Assembly: GCA_009760855.2 (NCBI GenBank) | Contig: WPIO01000012.1 | Coordinates: 3,603,501-3,667,500 of the forward strand | Length of the DNA stretch: 64,000 bases | Direction of reading: 5' to 3' | DNA from: Cristatella mucedo | Lineage: Eukaryota > Bryozoa > Phylactolaemata > Cristatellidae | Shown here: positions 23,759-35,900 of the stretch, one piece after another | How the letters are laid out: every line of letters starts with the position of its first letter | How positions within the stretch are numbered: the stretch's first letter is position 1 | Translations under genes and position numbers: made by a program | The notes under the pieces: generated by a model | Database searches by the model: none | What the model was told of the DNA's origin: nothing | What the model saw: only the letters and a program-made list of their open reading frames with translations

Positions 23759-24737
23759 AAAGTTAGATGATACTTTTACTGCGACCAAAATAGTTAGACA
23801 CCGCCTGTAAGGAGCTTGAGAGGAGCCCAAGTGCTCGGTGGCAATATTTTCTTTGTCAAACCACTTCTCAGAATGAGTTTGGTCGATGAGGACAATTAAT
23901 AAAATTGGTCAAGCGACCCATTAAGCATCGTACGGCATTTAGTTTTCTTCAACAGATATAGATTTCCAAAACTATTTTGATGGTAAACAATGTTTTATTA
24001 TAGTTTTCGATGATGATCGGCATTGAACTCCAAATAATCTGTTAACTTTAACATGCAAAAATTTCTTCTCTTTATAATTGCAGCTAAGTTTCTAACCACG
24101 GCGCATTTTCCAAGCTCGATTGTTTTACGAAAGAAAGGAATTATAAAAGTTCTATGACTAATCTACGAAGAAGATTTCAGTATTAATTCAGTGCCTTTTT
24201 AGATTTCGCTGGAATCATTTTCTGGTTATGATTTTGCGTCTTATTAACATCATTGGAGCTGGTAATGACAAGCAATATTGAACTGAAGTCCAAAACATGA
24301 TTGTGGGCGCTTTCTGAAAAGATGATCACTTCGCAAAATAAATACTTACTTATAAATATAATAATTTGCATCTCAAGCTGCCCAAGTTATAAAGACCTTG
24401 AATATTTTATCAAACTTTGCGCAAGTACTGCTTCCTTACCGACCCTTTTTTGCCGAAAGAATGGCTGTTAAACCTGAGTGTATGTATCTCAGGATTGTGT
24501 TGGCCTATGAAAAACTTCAATTTTTTCAAATCAAACTAAAGCATAGCTAATGGAAACATTTATAATTTAGTTGCTACGCCAAGAGTCTTCAAATGACCTC
24601 CAATTGCTGAAGTAAGGTGAATTTTTAAGAGACTCTTGATAAATAATGAGAGCCAATTTGTAAAATCTAAACATTAACCCAAGGAGACGTCGATGTAGTT
24701 TCACTCCGAAGCGATTTGACCGGATTGATTTTCGCAT
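23759..24737. other. Unrecognised AT-rich intergenic DNA
   Basis: No coding or repeat signal is recognised. Confidence 0.5.
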
Positions 24738-24739
24738 GT

Positions 24740-24784
<45 letters not shown>
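24738..24784. repeat. (GA)n microsatellite
   Basis: About 45 bp of GA repeat with one AAAG interruption, next to the LINE-B 3' end. Confidence 0.97.
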
Positions 24785-26045
24785 TAATACAATAATAATG
24801 CACTTGATAAAGCGCCCTCAGAGAACTCAATCTCTTTCTAGGCGCTTCACATTTGCTGCAAAGGGAAACACGATTGAATGGTGAGTAATATCATGCTTGA
24901 TAAACGACATGAATAATATGGTTAGGGGTGACATACACAGGGTCAGCACGCAAGTGTGGTTAGTGGCAACATGCACAGTGTCAGCATGCATAAGCACATG
25001 AAGGACGAGTCACAGGGACCCACTAAATGCTGTCCTAAATAGGTGTGTTTTTAAGTTCTTTTAAATTTGGTCTAGTCAGGGGATGTTCTGACGCAAGTCG
25101 GGAAGGAGTTCCTGGCTTTGGGAGCATACGAACTAAATGCACTGTCTCCAAGGGATTTGAGGTTTGTACGAGGTATTGGTAGACTGTTGGATTCCAAAAA
25201 AGCGGGTGGTGCGATGATTGGCCTGGTGGGGGAGTAGATCTGAGAGATAGACTGGAGCCAAAGAATGAAGTGACCTAAAAGTGAGCGAAAAAACCTTGAA
25301 GTCGATCCGTTGCTTGACTGGTAGCCAGTGCAGGTCGGCGAAAAGTGGAGTAATGTGACAACTGCGACGTTCGCGACAGACAAGCCTAGCTGCAGAGTTT
25401 TGCACCAGCTGTAATAGCCTGATTGCACATGCCGGTAGGCCAGTAAGCAGTGAGTTGCAGAAGTCAAGACGGGATGTCGCGAATGCAATGACCAACTTAG
25501 ACGTGGTATCCTTATCTAAACAAGCTTGAATTTTAGTAATGTTATGTAGCTGAAAGTAGGCAGACTTGACTGTGGAGCTGATGAGGTCGTCTAACGAGAG
25601 GTCACTTTGGAACATGATGCCTAGATTTCGAGGTGATTCAGCAGGAGAAATGCTGGCAGAGCCAATTTTGAGCGTCAGCCTTTCCAATTTCTGAATCACA
25701 TTGGGTTTGCCCATAACTAGTAAGTTAGTTATATCATCGTTTAGTTTGAGAAAATTTGCTGCCATCCATGTGCGGATGTCATCAATACATGCAGCAAATG
25801 AGTTGAGAGAATTTGAGGTGCTCGAAGGCTGGGAGGGATCAAGGCAAAGGTACAACTGAGTGTCATCCGCATAGAAGTGAAAGCCTAGATTGTGCTTGGC
25901 AATCACATCAGCAAGAGAGTATAAACCGTGAAAAGAACGGGACCTAGCACGCAGCCCTGAGCTACCCCATATTTCAGAGATATCTCGGATGATCTTTATC
26001 AATTCAGGTCAATACTCTGGAGTCTCCCACTGAGATAGATTGATG
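24785..26045 (-). mobile_element. LINE-B copy B2, 5'-truncated
   Basis: The minus strand from ~26002 to 25133 has a nearly intact frame: the RT end FHFYADDTQLYLCLDPSQPS (catalytic YADD present), ACIDDIRTWMAANFLKLNDD, the C-terminal [20 protein letters not shown] and [20 protein letters not shown]. The 3' UTR then runs to the tail at 24785-24850 with an AATAAT end. The frame start at 26002 is only the 5' truncation point inside the RT; the upstream fingers and endonuclease are missing. A long GA microsatellite adjoins the truncated end. Confidence 0.88.
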
Positions 26046-26268
<223 letters not shown>

Positions 26269-26789
26269 AAACTATGTAGCGAGTTGAGAAAACTGCCACC
26301 CGATGGCAATATCCTCAATTTCTTTAGCCTCAAAGAGGTGAGGACCACAAGTAGGGCCTCAAAACTTTGCTTCTGATGTGCATGTGAGTAGCCAGATTGG
26401 CCAGGCTATCCCTATTTTGACATGGAGCGGCGCCATTCATGCGTTCGCAGGGAGTGACAGGAGGAAGCTTCCGTATTTTGGCAGGTTGCGAATGGGCGGA
26501 GCAGTTACCCGACCATATCAGCAGCGATTTTCTAACGACAATAGACTTCTTTGGCTTTGTCCATCGTGGGTCTGAAACGGCAGCTTTTCTCAATTGCCGA
26601 TTGAACAAATGCCATCGAAGATCCAGCGACAGTAGAGTACCCCAACAAAGGTATACTAGCCGGACTCTCACTAAGCGCCAACACAACGTCTCTGCACTCT
26701 GTCCCAATCCCATCGCTCGGTCTACCGGCTGGACCTGCCAAACCCCTAATACCAGGCCATGAGACCACATCAGCCTGTTCAAGTGATAT
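26269..26789. other. Stretch with open frames on both strands, not recognised
   Basis: 26439-26762 (+) and 26330-26782 (-) are both open. Neither shows a motif I can defend. The density of open frames may reflect composition, since the neighbouring 11-bp repeat also lacks stops. Confidence 0.3.
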
Positions 26790-27440
26790 TTAATCGTTCA
26801 CAAACAGTCTACAAACAGTTCACAAACTGTCTACAAACTGTTCAAAAACAGCCCACAAACTGTCCACAAACAGCTCTTAAACAGTCCACACACAGCCCAC
26901 GAACAGCTCACGAACAGCTCACAAACAGCTCACAAACAGCTCACGAACAGCTCACAAACAGCTCACAAACAGCTCACAAACAGCCCACAAACAGCTCACA
27001 AACAGCCAACAAACAGCCAACAAACAGCTCACAAACAGCCCACAAGCAGCCCACAAACAGCCCACAAGCAGCCCACAAGCAGCCCACAAGCAGCCCACAA
27101 GCAGCCCACAAGCAGCCCACAAGCAGCCCACAAGCAGCCCACAAGCAGCCCACAAGCAGCCCACAAGCAGCCCACAAGCAGCCCACAAGCAGCCCACAAG
27201 CAGCCCCCACAAGCAGCCCACAAGCAGCCCACAAGCAGCCCACAAGCAGCCCACAAGCAGCCCACAAGCAGCCCACAAGCAGCCCACGAGCAGCCCACGA
27301 ACAGCCCACGAACAGCCCACGAACAGCCCACGAACAGCCCACGAACAGCCCACAAACAGCCCACGAACAGCCCACGAACAGCCCACAAATGGCCCACTCC
27401 ATATCCCACAACACAGTCCATAAAACAGCCCACAATCAGC
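26790..27440. repeat. 11-bp minisatellite, ~55-60 units
   Basis: The unit is CAGCCCACAAG and variants. Left units are CAGCTCACAAA-like, central units CAGCCCACAAG, and right units CAGCCCACGAA. Flanking units to ~26795 and ~27560 are increasingly degenerate. One 13-bp unit (extra CC) occurs near 27206. As 11 is not a multiple of 3 and the unit has no stop, several frames on both strands are open (290 codons on +, up to 236 on -). These long frames are products of the repeat and are not evidence of a gene. Confidence 0.95.
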
Positions 27441-27569
27441 CGACGCCGAGCTTTCAAACTGCCCTCAAAACTGATCACAAACGCCAAAAAACATCTCGCA
27501 AAGCCGAAAAACAGCCACACGCAACCGAAAAACACCCGATCAACATCACAGATGGCACACAAACAGCCC

Positions 27570-28661
27570 GAAAGACGCAGGAACAGGTCTGGTGCGTCTG
27601 GGTGCATGCTCTGGCCATCACTACCAGGTGATATGGTAGCCAGCTGCCCACCAACAATTTGAGAAGGGCTGACCGCACGTTCAAAGTGTTGAGATAGTGT
27701 GCCGTCATTGTAAGACTCATGAGCAGCAACTACCTTCATTCATCATGCCATCGTCACATGTAACTCGTTGTCGCAAGCGTGCTGGATATTTCACTGGCTC
27801 GCTTCAGAAGTTTGGCTTCAACTTGGCATTTTTGGTGCATGTAAATGGGCCATTTTCATTCAACCTTCAGGTGCAGCTCGGTATTCGATAATTCTTTTAG
27901 CACTGATTGCCTTATTTTGGGATACTTTATAAACTTTTCTTAGCTTATATCATAACAAAGACAACTTTACTAGAAGGTAAGAAACTTGGAAGTCTTGGGA
28001 AGGCCTCCAATGAAAGGTTAACTTCCGCGAACCTCAACTTTAACTCCAGGTCAAAAAACGGTCTTGGTCAAAGGGCCATTGAAGGCTTGGCAACGAATCT
28101 GTCGATGCAATTACCACTTGTCTGAGCATTCGAGAGCATGAGAATCAATACCATTTGCAAAATAATAAGGAAAATAATTTGGCGATCATTTATTTGATTG
28201 ATTGCTGAAAAACCCCGACCATGGATAGGCTTTAGGAATCATACTGAACACTAAGGTACTACCTTTTGAAGTTGTTTTGCTTCACACACGATTCTCTTTC
28301 GCAGCCGAGTAGTAGCTCATCTATTCTGATAAGCTCTTTCATATTTATGGAAGAAGAAATGAACAGCCAATCCTGGATGTGTGCAAATCGCATATGGCAG
28401 GACCTTTAGAGAAATAAAAGTAGAGTAGACACAACATTACCATCTTTCATCAAAGTTTACAAGAAGACGGATTTGAAATACAATACAATTGAAGTGGATT
28501 AGCAACATTAGCAGTCAGAAAAACTTGATTTGCATTAAACATGCCAAAATTTTGAGGGTCGCATACAAAATCATTGTCAAACATTTCAGACGTGAAACGA
28601 GGAGCCTTATGTAAGAGATTGAGCTCAGATAGGCAGACCAAAAGACCTGATGAATACAATA
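27570..28661. other. Unrecognised intergenic DNA
   Basis: No gene or repeat is recognised apart from short frames. Confidence 0.45.
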
Positions 28662-28791
28662 AAATCTGGGTGTACCGAAAGCCGCTAAGGCTGTGAGTGT
28701 GCTATACAAAACTCTCCTGCATAACACCAACATAGTCTTTATGACTTTGTGGAGTTACAGACGGAGGTACATTACATTACATTACATTTAT
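28662..28791 (+). mobile_element. LINE-A 3' tail fragment ending in (ACATT)n
   Basis: CGAAAGCCGCTAAGGCTGTG, AAAACTCTCCTGCATAACAC and GTGGAGTTACAGACGGAGGT match the LINE-A 3' end. Four ACATT repeats follow and probably represent the element's terminal simple repeat. It is directly followed by the LINE-B B3 tail. Confidence 0.8.
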
Positions 28792-28796
28792 GTAAT

Positions 28797-31085
28797 CATA
28801 ATAATAATGCACTTGATAAATCGCCCTCAGAGAACTCAATCTCTTTCCAGGCGCTTTACGTTTGCTGCAAAGGGAAACGCACTTGAATGGTGAGTAATTT
28901 CATGCTTGATAAGCAACATGAATAACATGGTTAGGGGTGACATGCACAGGGTCAGCATGCAAATGTGGTTAGTGGCAGCATGCACAGTGTCAGCAAGCAG
29001 AAGCACATAAAGGACGAATTAAAGAGACCCACTAAATGCTGTCCTAAATAGGTGTTTTTAATTTCTTTTTAAATGTGGTCAAGTCAGAGGATATCGTGAC
29101 GAAAGTCGGGAGTGAGTTCCAGGCTTTAAGAGCATTCGAACTAAATGCGTGGTCTCCAAAGGATTTGAGGTTTGTACGAGGTATTGGTAAACTGTTGGAT
29201 TCCGAAAAGTGGGTCGTACAATGGTGGTACGCCTGGTGAGGGAGTAGATCTGAGAGATAGGCTGGAGCCAAAGAATGAAGTGACCTAAAAGTGAGTGAAA
29301 AAACCTTGAAGTCGATCCGTTGCTTGACTGGTAGCCAGCGCAGGTCGGCGAGAAGTGGTGTGATGTGGCAACTGTGTCGCTCACGACAGACAAGCCTAGC
29401 TGCAGTGTTTTGCAACAGCTGTAAGCGCCTGATTGCACATGCCGGTAGGCCACCAAGCAGTGAGTTGCAGAAGTCAAGACGGGATGTCACAAATGCATGG
29501 ACCACTTAGACGTGGCATCCTTATCTAAACAAGCCCGAATTTTAGTAATGTTATGTAGCTGAAAGTAGGCAGACTTGACTGTGGAGCTGATGTGGTTATC
29601 TAACGAGAGTTCACTTTGGAACATGATGCCTAGATTTCGAGGTGATTCAGCAGGAGATATGCTGGCAGAGCCAATTTTGAGCGTCAGCCTGTCCAATTTC
29701 CGAATCATACTGGGTTTGCCCGTAACTAACAAGTTAGTTGGTGAGTCACAATGGCTCACTAGGAAAGGCGGTTGCTTTTCACGATCTCGGCTCGAGGTAG
29801 TGGGTTTGAATCCTGTGGTTGGCAATCCTTTATCGCCACTGCAAGCGGTGGTGATAGCCGTAAAGGCTCTTCTGTTGCTATACAAAAAGAGGCTGTTAAA
29901 TCAGCTGGTATATTTTTTAGTTTTATCATCGTTTAGTTTTCGAATATTTGCTGCCATCCATGTGCGGATGTCATCAATACATGCAGCAAGTGAGTTGAGA
30001 GAATTTGAGGTGCTCGAAGGCTGGGAGGGATCAAAGCAAAGGTACAACTGAGTGTCATCCGCATGGAAGTGAAAGCCTACACTGTGCTTGGCAATCACAT
30101 CAGCAAGAGGGAGAGTATAAACTGTGAAAAAAACCGGACCTAGCACGGAGCTCTGAGGTACACCATATTTCAGAGGTACCTCAGATGATCTTTGTCCAAC
30201 CACGTCAATGCCCTGGAGTCGTCCACTAAGATAAGACCTGAACCATAGCAGAACAGTGCCAGTGATGCCCAGGCAAGACGAGAGGCGCTCCAGAAGAACT
30301 TGGTGATCGATAGTATCAAAAGATGCCGAGAGATCATCGAGAAAAACAAGCATAGATACTCTACCCATGTATGCATTCCTAAGTAGGTCATTGTACACCC
30401 TAAGTAATGCTGATTCTATTGAGAGATTAGCTCTAAAGCCAGACTAGAACTCACTAGCAAGGTTTGAAGTTTCAATATGTGAGTTCAGCTGGTCCGCCAC
30501 GACCCGTTCCAGCGTTTTTGATAGGAATGGTAGAAGGGAGACTGGGCGGTAGTTGCTCAAGTTCTCTTGGTTTAGTGTCTCTTTTTTGAGAAGTGGCATG
30601 ACTACAGCTTTTTTGAAAGGTGCTGGGACATGACCTGAGGCTAATGACATATTAATGATGTTAGTTATGCATGGCAGAAACAGATCAATTCAACGTAGGA
30701 GTCGGGCAGTGGGAATCGGGTCCAAAGGACTGGCTGTCTTCTTTGATTGGGATGCGAACTTCAGGACGAGATCATTAGTGACCTGCTTAAATGAAGACAT
30801 TGAGGTGCAGCCAGGAATCGAAGAACAGCATTCTAGGTTTGCTGTCATCGCAAGGATGGACTCCCTGATGTTGTCTATCTTCTGGACAAAGAATCGAGAG
30901 AAGCGATCGGCTAGATCATCACAAGGATCATCAGGTAAGGAGCTAATCTTGGAGCGGTTGAGGAGACGGTTGATCGTCGACATAAGAATTTTTGGATTGT
31001 GCACCTGTGATTCAACAATGTTTTGATGGAAGCTAGACTTTTCCTTTGCTATATGAAGTTAAAGACGCTGGCTCTTTTCTTGTTT
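28797..31085 (-). mobile_element. LINE-B copy B3, with SINE1 inside
   Basis: On the minus strand, 31004-30690 gives the linker region (MHNPKILMSTINRLLNRS, DDLADRFSRFFVQKIDNIRE). 30650-30444 gives [20 protein letters not shown]. 30398-29931 gives the palm: FLDDLSASFDTIDHQVLLER (one-residue insertion), VPQSSVLGPVFFTVYTLPLA (PQG changed to PQS) and FHADDTQLYL (YADD changed to HADD). 29505-29044 gives the C-terminal part. The 3' UTR and tail run to 28797. The changed YADD and several frameshifts mean it is inactive. Confidence 0.88.
29740..29916 (+). mobile_element. SINE1 inserted in LINE-B B3
   Basis: The head is GGTGAGTCACAATGGCTCAC, the B-box GTGGGTTTGAATCCTG, the body GCAAGCGGTGGTGATAGCCG and the end GGCTGTTAAATCAGCTGGTA. 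TTAGTT occurs on both sides (29734-29739 and 29917-29922), matching the uninterrupted sequence in copy B2. Orientation is opposite to the host LINE. Confidence 0.85.
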
Positions 31086-32117
31086 GAAAGATAACCGTAT
31101 ACTATGACTTTTTTCAATAATATTTTATTATAACTATCCTGTTAAGCCAGATGCTGAGGAGATTGCTACTACGGCTGCCGCGGGCCATGTAAGAAGTATA
31201 TCTACAAATCTTTTTGAGTCTTACTTCTAGCTCCAGTGTGGATTAGAATTAGTTAAATACAAAAGCAGCATCAACTAACATATTGCATATAAAACAAGCA
31301 AATAAACTAAGAACTGCTTTTTATAAAAATCAGCATGGCTATATTTTCATATGCTTTCGATAGAGGAGTCCATGTAAATACAGTCACTCCAACCTCAGCA
31401 CTACCATAAGGCGTAAGCACAGTTCTAATAGCTATTTGGGATACTTGGGGCAGCCGTGAGCTCTGGAATCTCCATCAATCTCTTGCTATAATCTTATGCG
31501 CACGGCTGATGTTTGATTACTCATACCTTAGCAATTCGACACCTTACATTAACCCAAAGCCCTGGATATTTTGTGTTACATTCCAACTTTCTTTGGGTAC
31601 GACGTACAACCGAATTTAGTCAAGAATGCGCACAGGCTTAAAATACGGCATTTCTGAGTGTATTCAAAGTAGACATGCAAGTTTTTGACTTGCCGAGAAG
31701 CATTTTGGAAAAAATATGGACACCGCCACGTCTTTAAGATCATATATATTCTGCAGCCGACCCAGAATTTGCCGATCGATTGCTCCTACTCCAGTAGCAG
31801 CAACTGAACCCAAATTTAAATTAAATTCTTGCAGTGAACTTTAAATCTGAGGCCACGGAAGACTTTTCTGACAAATTTTTTTTAGCAAAGCATCAATACA
31901 CTATTTAGTGCGTCTCGCTACGAAAATAGCTCGAGCCTTTAAGACAGTAAACCTGTCTTGTCTCTAAGAGAATAATCTTCAAAACCTTCTATGACTCAAC
32001 CTCACTTGCACATTTAACATACAAAAAGTAATCTCTTAGTACCTCGAGGTAGTCGCTGATGTCAAATATCCCACCGCTGGGACCCAAAAGAGCATTTTAT
32101 AACTGAGACGGCAAACA
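31086..32117. other. Unrecognised AT-rich intergenic DNA
   Basis: No gene or repeat is recognised. Confidence 0.45.
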
Positions 32118-32318
32118 GTTTCGGGTTATTGGTGATTCTTTTATTCTAGAAGTCAAAGGTTGCCTTTGGCGTTTGGGGCTTATTAAAAATTCGCCCTTCG
32201 CAAAGCCCACGAAAGGGTTAAAATCCAGCATTGATGTGGACAGGTTCAGCGCGAGCTTCAGCCAATGTGCCAAACAAGTTAGATGAATTGCGCCAGGTAT
32301 TGAACGTTTCCAAAACAT
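32118..32318 (-). pseudogene. Possible hAT-type transposase fragment
   Basis: The minus-strand translation has WKRSIPGAIHLTCLAHWLKL followed by NPFVGFAKGEFLISPKRQRQ. The pattern of a hydrophobic stretch, HxTCLAH, then a region with a phenylalanine and R-rich turn resembles the central part of hAT/DUF659-type transposases (xxHVTCLAHxLHRVAE). Only ~70 residues are visible and the flanks have stops. The match is by eye and the family is uncertain. Confidence 0.4.
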
Positions 32319-32689
32319 CTTTGAAGGCTTTTTATGTAGGTTGGTTCGTCTGTTGCAAACGCTAGCACTTCAGTGAAATCAATTCCAAACTCAAGTTAAA
32401 ATCGGGCGTAGCTCGGCCCCAGTCGGCCTCTGATTTAACAGCAGATGCGTACTTTCCTTGACAGAGTTTCGGGCTAGCGGCGTTTCAGCAATAGCGAATT
32501 GCCTATGATGGAAACGCCATGTTACTTTGTTTCAGCGGCGCAAATGGATCTTGTATAAACACAGTCTGCTGTTCGTTTGCCGGTAGCAGCCGTCCGGGCT
32601 CAAATACAGCCACAGCTACTTACTGCTTCGGGCTAGAATAGTAAACGGCTGTCTAAACGAAGTTTTTTCTTCAAAATTCCGACCGCGGT

Positions 32690-32945
32690 CAGCAACGATA
32701 GTAAAATTCAGCGCTTGGCGCGGAAAATCCACGCTGCGAGCTACAAGTTTGACAAACGGCACGGATATTCTGCAAGCGCGGTCTCCACCTGGCCATATTC
32801 ATTCACGTCCACACGCACGAATGCTAGAGGCTGCATTCATATGCTGCCGACGCAACGCGAGCCCAGCTCCGAAGAGAGCGCAACCAGTCGCCATTGTTGA
32901 ACCTGACGCTGCGCTTCGGCGCCCGGCTGCAGTCTCTCACCGACG
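32690..32945 (+). promoter_or_regulatory. CpG-rich 5' flank and probable promoter/5' UTR of spartin
   Basis: CpG dinucleotides become frequent from about 32.6 kb and continue through exon 1, in contrast to the AT-rich DNA at 31-32.5 kb. No TATA box is evident near the ATG. A CpG-island promoter is inferred from composition and position only. The exact transcription start is not visible. Confidence 0.4.
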
Positions 32946-35900
32946 ATGAGCGCGCTGCACGAGCTTACCCGACCGACCAAGTCCGACGACGAGTGCCCTC
33001 TCTTCGACAGCTCGGATTTCAACCAGTGCCTAGAATTATGCGACGGCGTCGTAGCCTCTCTGAAGAGTGCAGTAGCGGCCTACAGAGGCGGCAAGTCGCT
33101 AAAAGCCGAGAAGCTGTTCGAAGCCGCCTCCGAAGAGCTCAGCGTGGCGCTACGCACCTCGGCGGCGCAGAAGTTTGGCGCACATCCCGGATCGGCGGTG
33201 CTGGAAAAATTGACCAGCATGAACGATCGCTTGCAGCAACTACGCGGCAGCGTGGAACCCGCGGCTCGGCTGAGACGTAAGTCTGGGGTGCAATGTTAGC
33301 AAATACGGCTAATGCACTAAAGCGCCGCATCTACTGCGCGCAAGCATCACTGGTGACCGAAAGGATACGTAACTCGCTCATGGCAAGAAGGTCGCGCGAG
33401 TTGCTGCTGCGTAGGTGCTGCTTGATAGCTGCAGTCCACCTGCAGCCACTCTACGACGCTAGCTGCGAGAGCGTCCATCCTTAAGAAAGCAGGAAGGGAT
33501 GCTGCTGCTGAAAACATCCCAGCACTCATTGTCAGTCTGAGCGCATCTAGAAAGTACACAGTAACCTTCCGCTAGTCTTTTTTGCATGTGCCACAACTCT
33601 GAGAGCTGTATCTCATTTCTACAAAAAGAGCGAAGCCAGTGGAACGTATTCCCAGAAGAGCTGTCTTGCATTATGTCAAGTTTGTTGGGCCTGCTCTTAC
33701 TTAGTAGGGTAGGCTGTCTGCCTATCTTATGCTCCCGCTTCTCGGCATCACTGTTAATCGAGCAGTGCAGGTTTTTCGTTTACTATGAGGAGGGTGAGGT
33801 TGACGAAGAAGAGGAGGATGAGAACGAGGAAGAGATGGAGGAAGGAGAAGGAGGAGTAATAATAATAGCAGTAGTACTTGTTGTAGTAGTAGTAGGAGGA
33901 GGAGGGAGATGGGGAGAAGGATGCGAGTCTGGGTCAAAGGCTGAGTGTGACTTTTTGGCTTGCCGAGTATGCACAGCAAGACATTGAATATTGAGTGCTG
34001 GTCCAGGTTTTTTTGCCTTATTCTCTTATTACCAATGCTGCAGCAAGAATAGCCTAACCAAAAACTGTCCTGCAAAATGGGAATCGTTATGTTTTCTTAC
34101 GATTTGGTCTTAAGCTTGATTTTTCTTTGATCTCTTGTAGCATAGTGGTAGTTGGGAAAATTTATCACACGACCTTATTGTCTCAGTTCTGCCTCGTGCT
34201 TTCTCAAAAAGTCATGCTACTGGTGTCTTTCAGCACTGCTGGCTGCATGTGGTTAAGTTGTTCTCTACCCGCTAAATCTCTCTGGGTATACGAAACGAAT
34301 CTCGTCAGTCTCAGGAGCAGTAATACAAAACTTTCCACTGGAGGCTTTATTAGATCGAGCCCTAAGTCTGTTAGGTCAGGGTTTAACTTTTCGCGAAGCT
34401 GCACTTACCGAGCCACGACTGTCGAAGCACGGGCTAGCTTGGATGCTTTGCTATCGGCAAGTAAATAAAATAACTAAATACTATTTTATAGCGCCCTAAG
34501 AGAACTGAATCTCGGTCCAGTCGCTTCACTTACGCCGTAGGGCTTGAACCCACGACCTCTGTCGTAAAGGTGAGCACTTTGACATCGATCGTTAAAGGCG
34601 AGCACCTAACCCCGGGCCAAACCAGGGCTGCAACTCCTACCTCGTGGCTCCGTAATTTTCTTTAGTGAATATGTTAGACCTCTTTGGCCATCAGGTTACG
34701 AGTCCTACAGCTCTAACAGTTCTTCTTGACCGACATGACAGTAAGTGTATAGCTTTCAGCTGCAGTAGGAACACTCCCATTTTAGACTCTACATTTTATC
34801 TACTTGTGCCATTTGGGCACTCTCCACAAATGTTTCCGGAAATCCAAATTGCAAGTAATTTAGATCTGCTAACCGCTATCTGCCCATACGAGTAACCACC
34901 CATGGGAGCATGGTCTGAACTTACCGATTCCCAACAGGAGGAAACTTGCTGAAAAGATTATTCATGGACGGGTACTAGATACGCGAACTACGCCGAAACT
35001 TGATCTGACACGGCATCGTCCTCACAGCTCAGCCAACCAGATGGGTGTGCTAGCTTGGTTGCTGCCCCTATTCAATTGCACAGCTTACATTTCCATCACT
35101 GCGGCCGTTGCTGCAAGCCAATATGGTGCCATAGCTACCGGTGCCGCCGCTGCTGCAACTGCTAGTCACTTTGCTCGCTCCTGCAGCTTCGACTCGAAGG
35201 TAGTCCTTAACTTGCGCCGGCCGACTCAGTTGCTACTAGGCCTCGACCAGTGGGCGCGCCGCAACCAATTCTGTGATTCCCGCTCAAGTCGTAGATGCTC
35301 TGTCTTCCATTCTGACAAAGTTGGATGAACCACCGTGGCGTAACTCCAACATCAACCAAACAGTGCATGCCGAGATCTTGATGGAGGCACAAAACACTGG
35401 CATGTTTCTGATCTCGGCAGGGGGTGCCAATGTTCAACCTGTGGCAAACAGCACCACACAGGTCTGCAAACTACTGCCTCTAGATGCTATGAGTGGTCTA
35501 CCGACAGCAACAGCAGAGGCATTTCTTACGATGGGTATGGAGCTGCCTGCATTCGTGACCTTGGCGAGTGACTGTATGACTGAAAATGCATTGCTAGCAC
35601 CCAAATACCAAGCTGCCCTGCTAATTCCTGCTCGCAGTGTATACAACGTTGGATGTATATTTAGCATTGATTTTCAATCTAAATAAGAACGCATGCTAAA
35701 ATAAAAGATAATAACAATAATGCTAATAATAAATTTGATATTTTGCCCTCAGAATATTCAATCTCTTTTCCAACGGAAGCACGATCGAATGGCATAGGCT
35801 GACTATCACTTATCTGGCAGACTTGGCGTGAGCGTAGTGCAGTGAGTTCTTTACTTTCACAAGTAGAGATCCTTTTAAAATGAAACTAATTTTCCCCGAG

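Noticed and set aside
26532-26768. Minus-strand frame with an IPLLGYSTVAGSS stretch, considered as a fragment of a class C receptor ligand-binding domain
   Set aside because: The similarity is short and by eye, the following sequence does not fit the family, and the opposite strand is also open.
26759-27739. Long reading frames (290 codons on +, 236/153/144 on -) that look like Gln/Pro/Thr-rich or Cys/Leu/Gly-rich proteins
   Set aside because: They are generated by the 11-bp stop-free minisatellite and are open in several frames at once.
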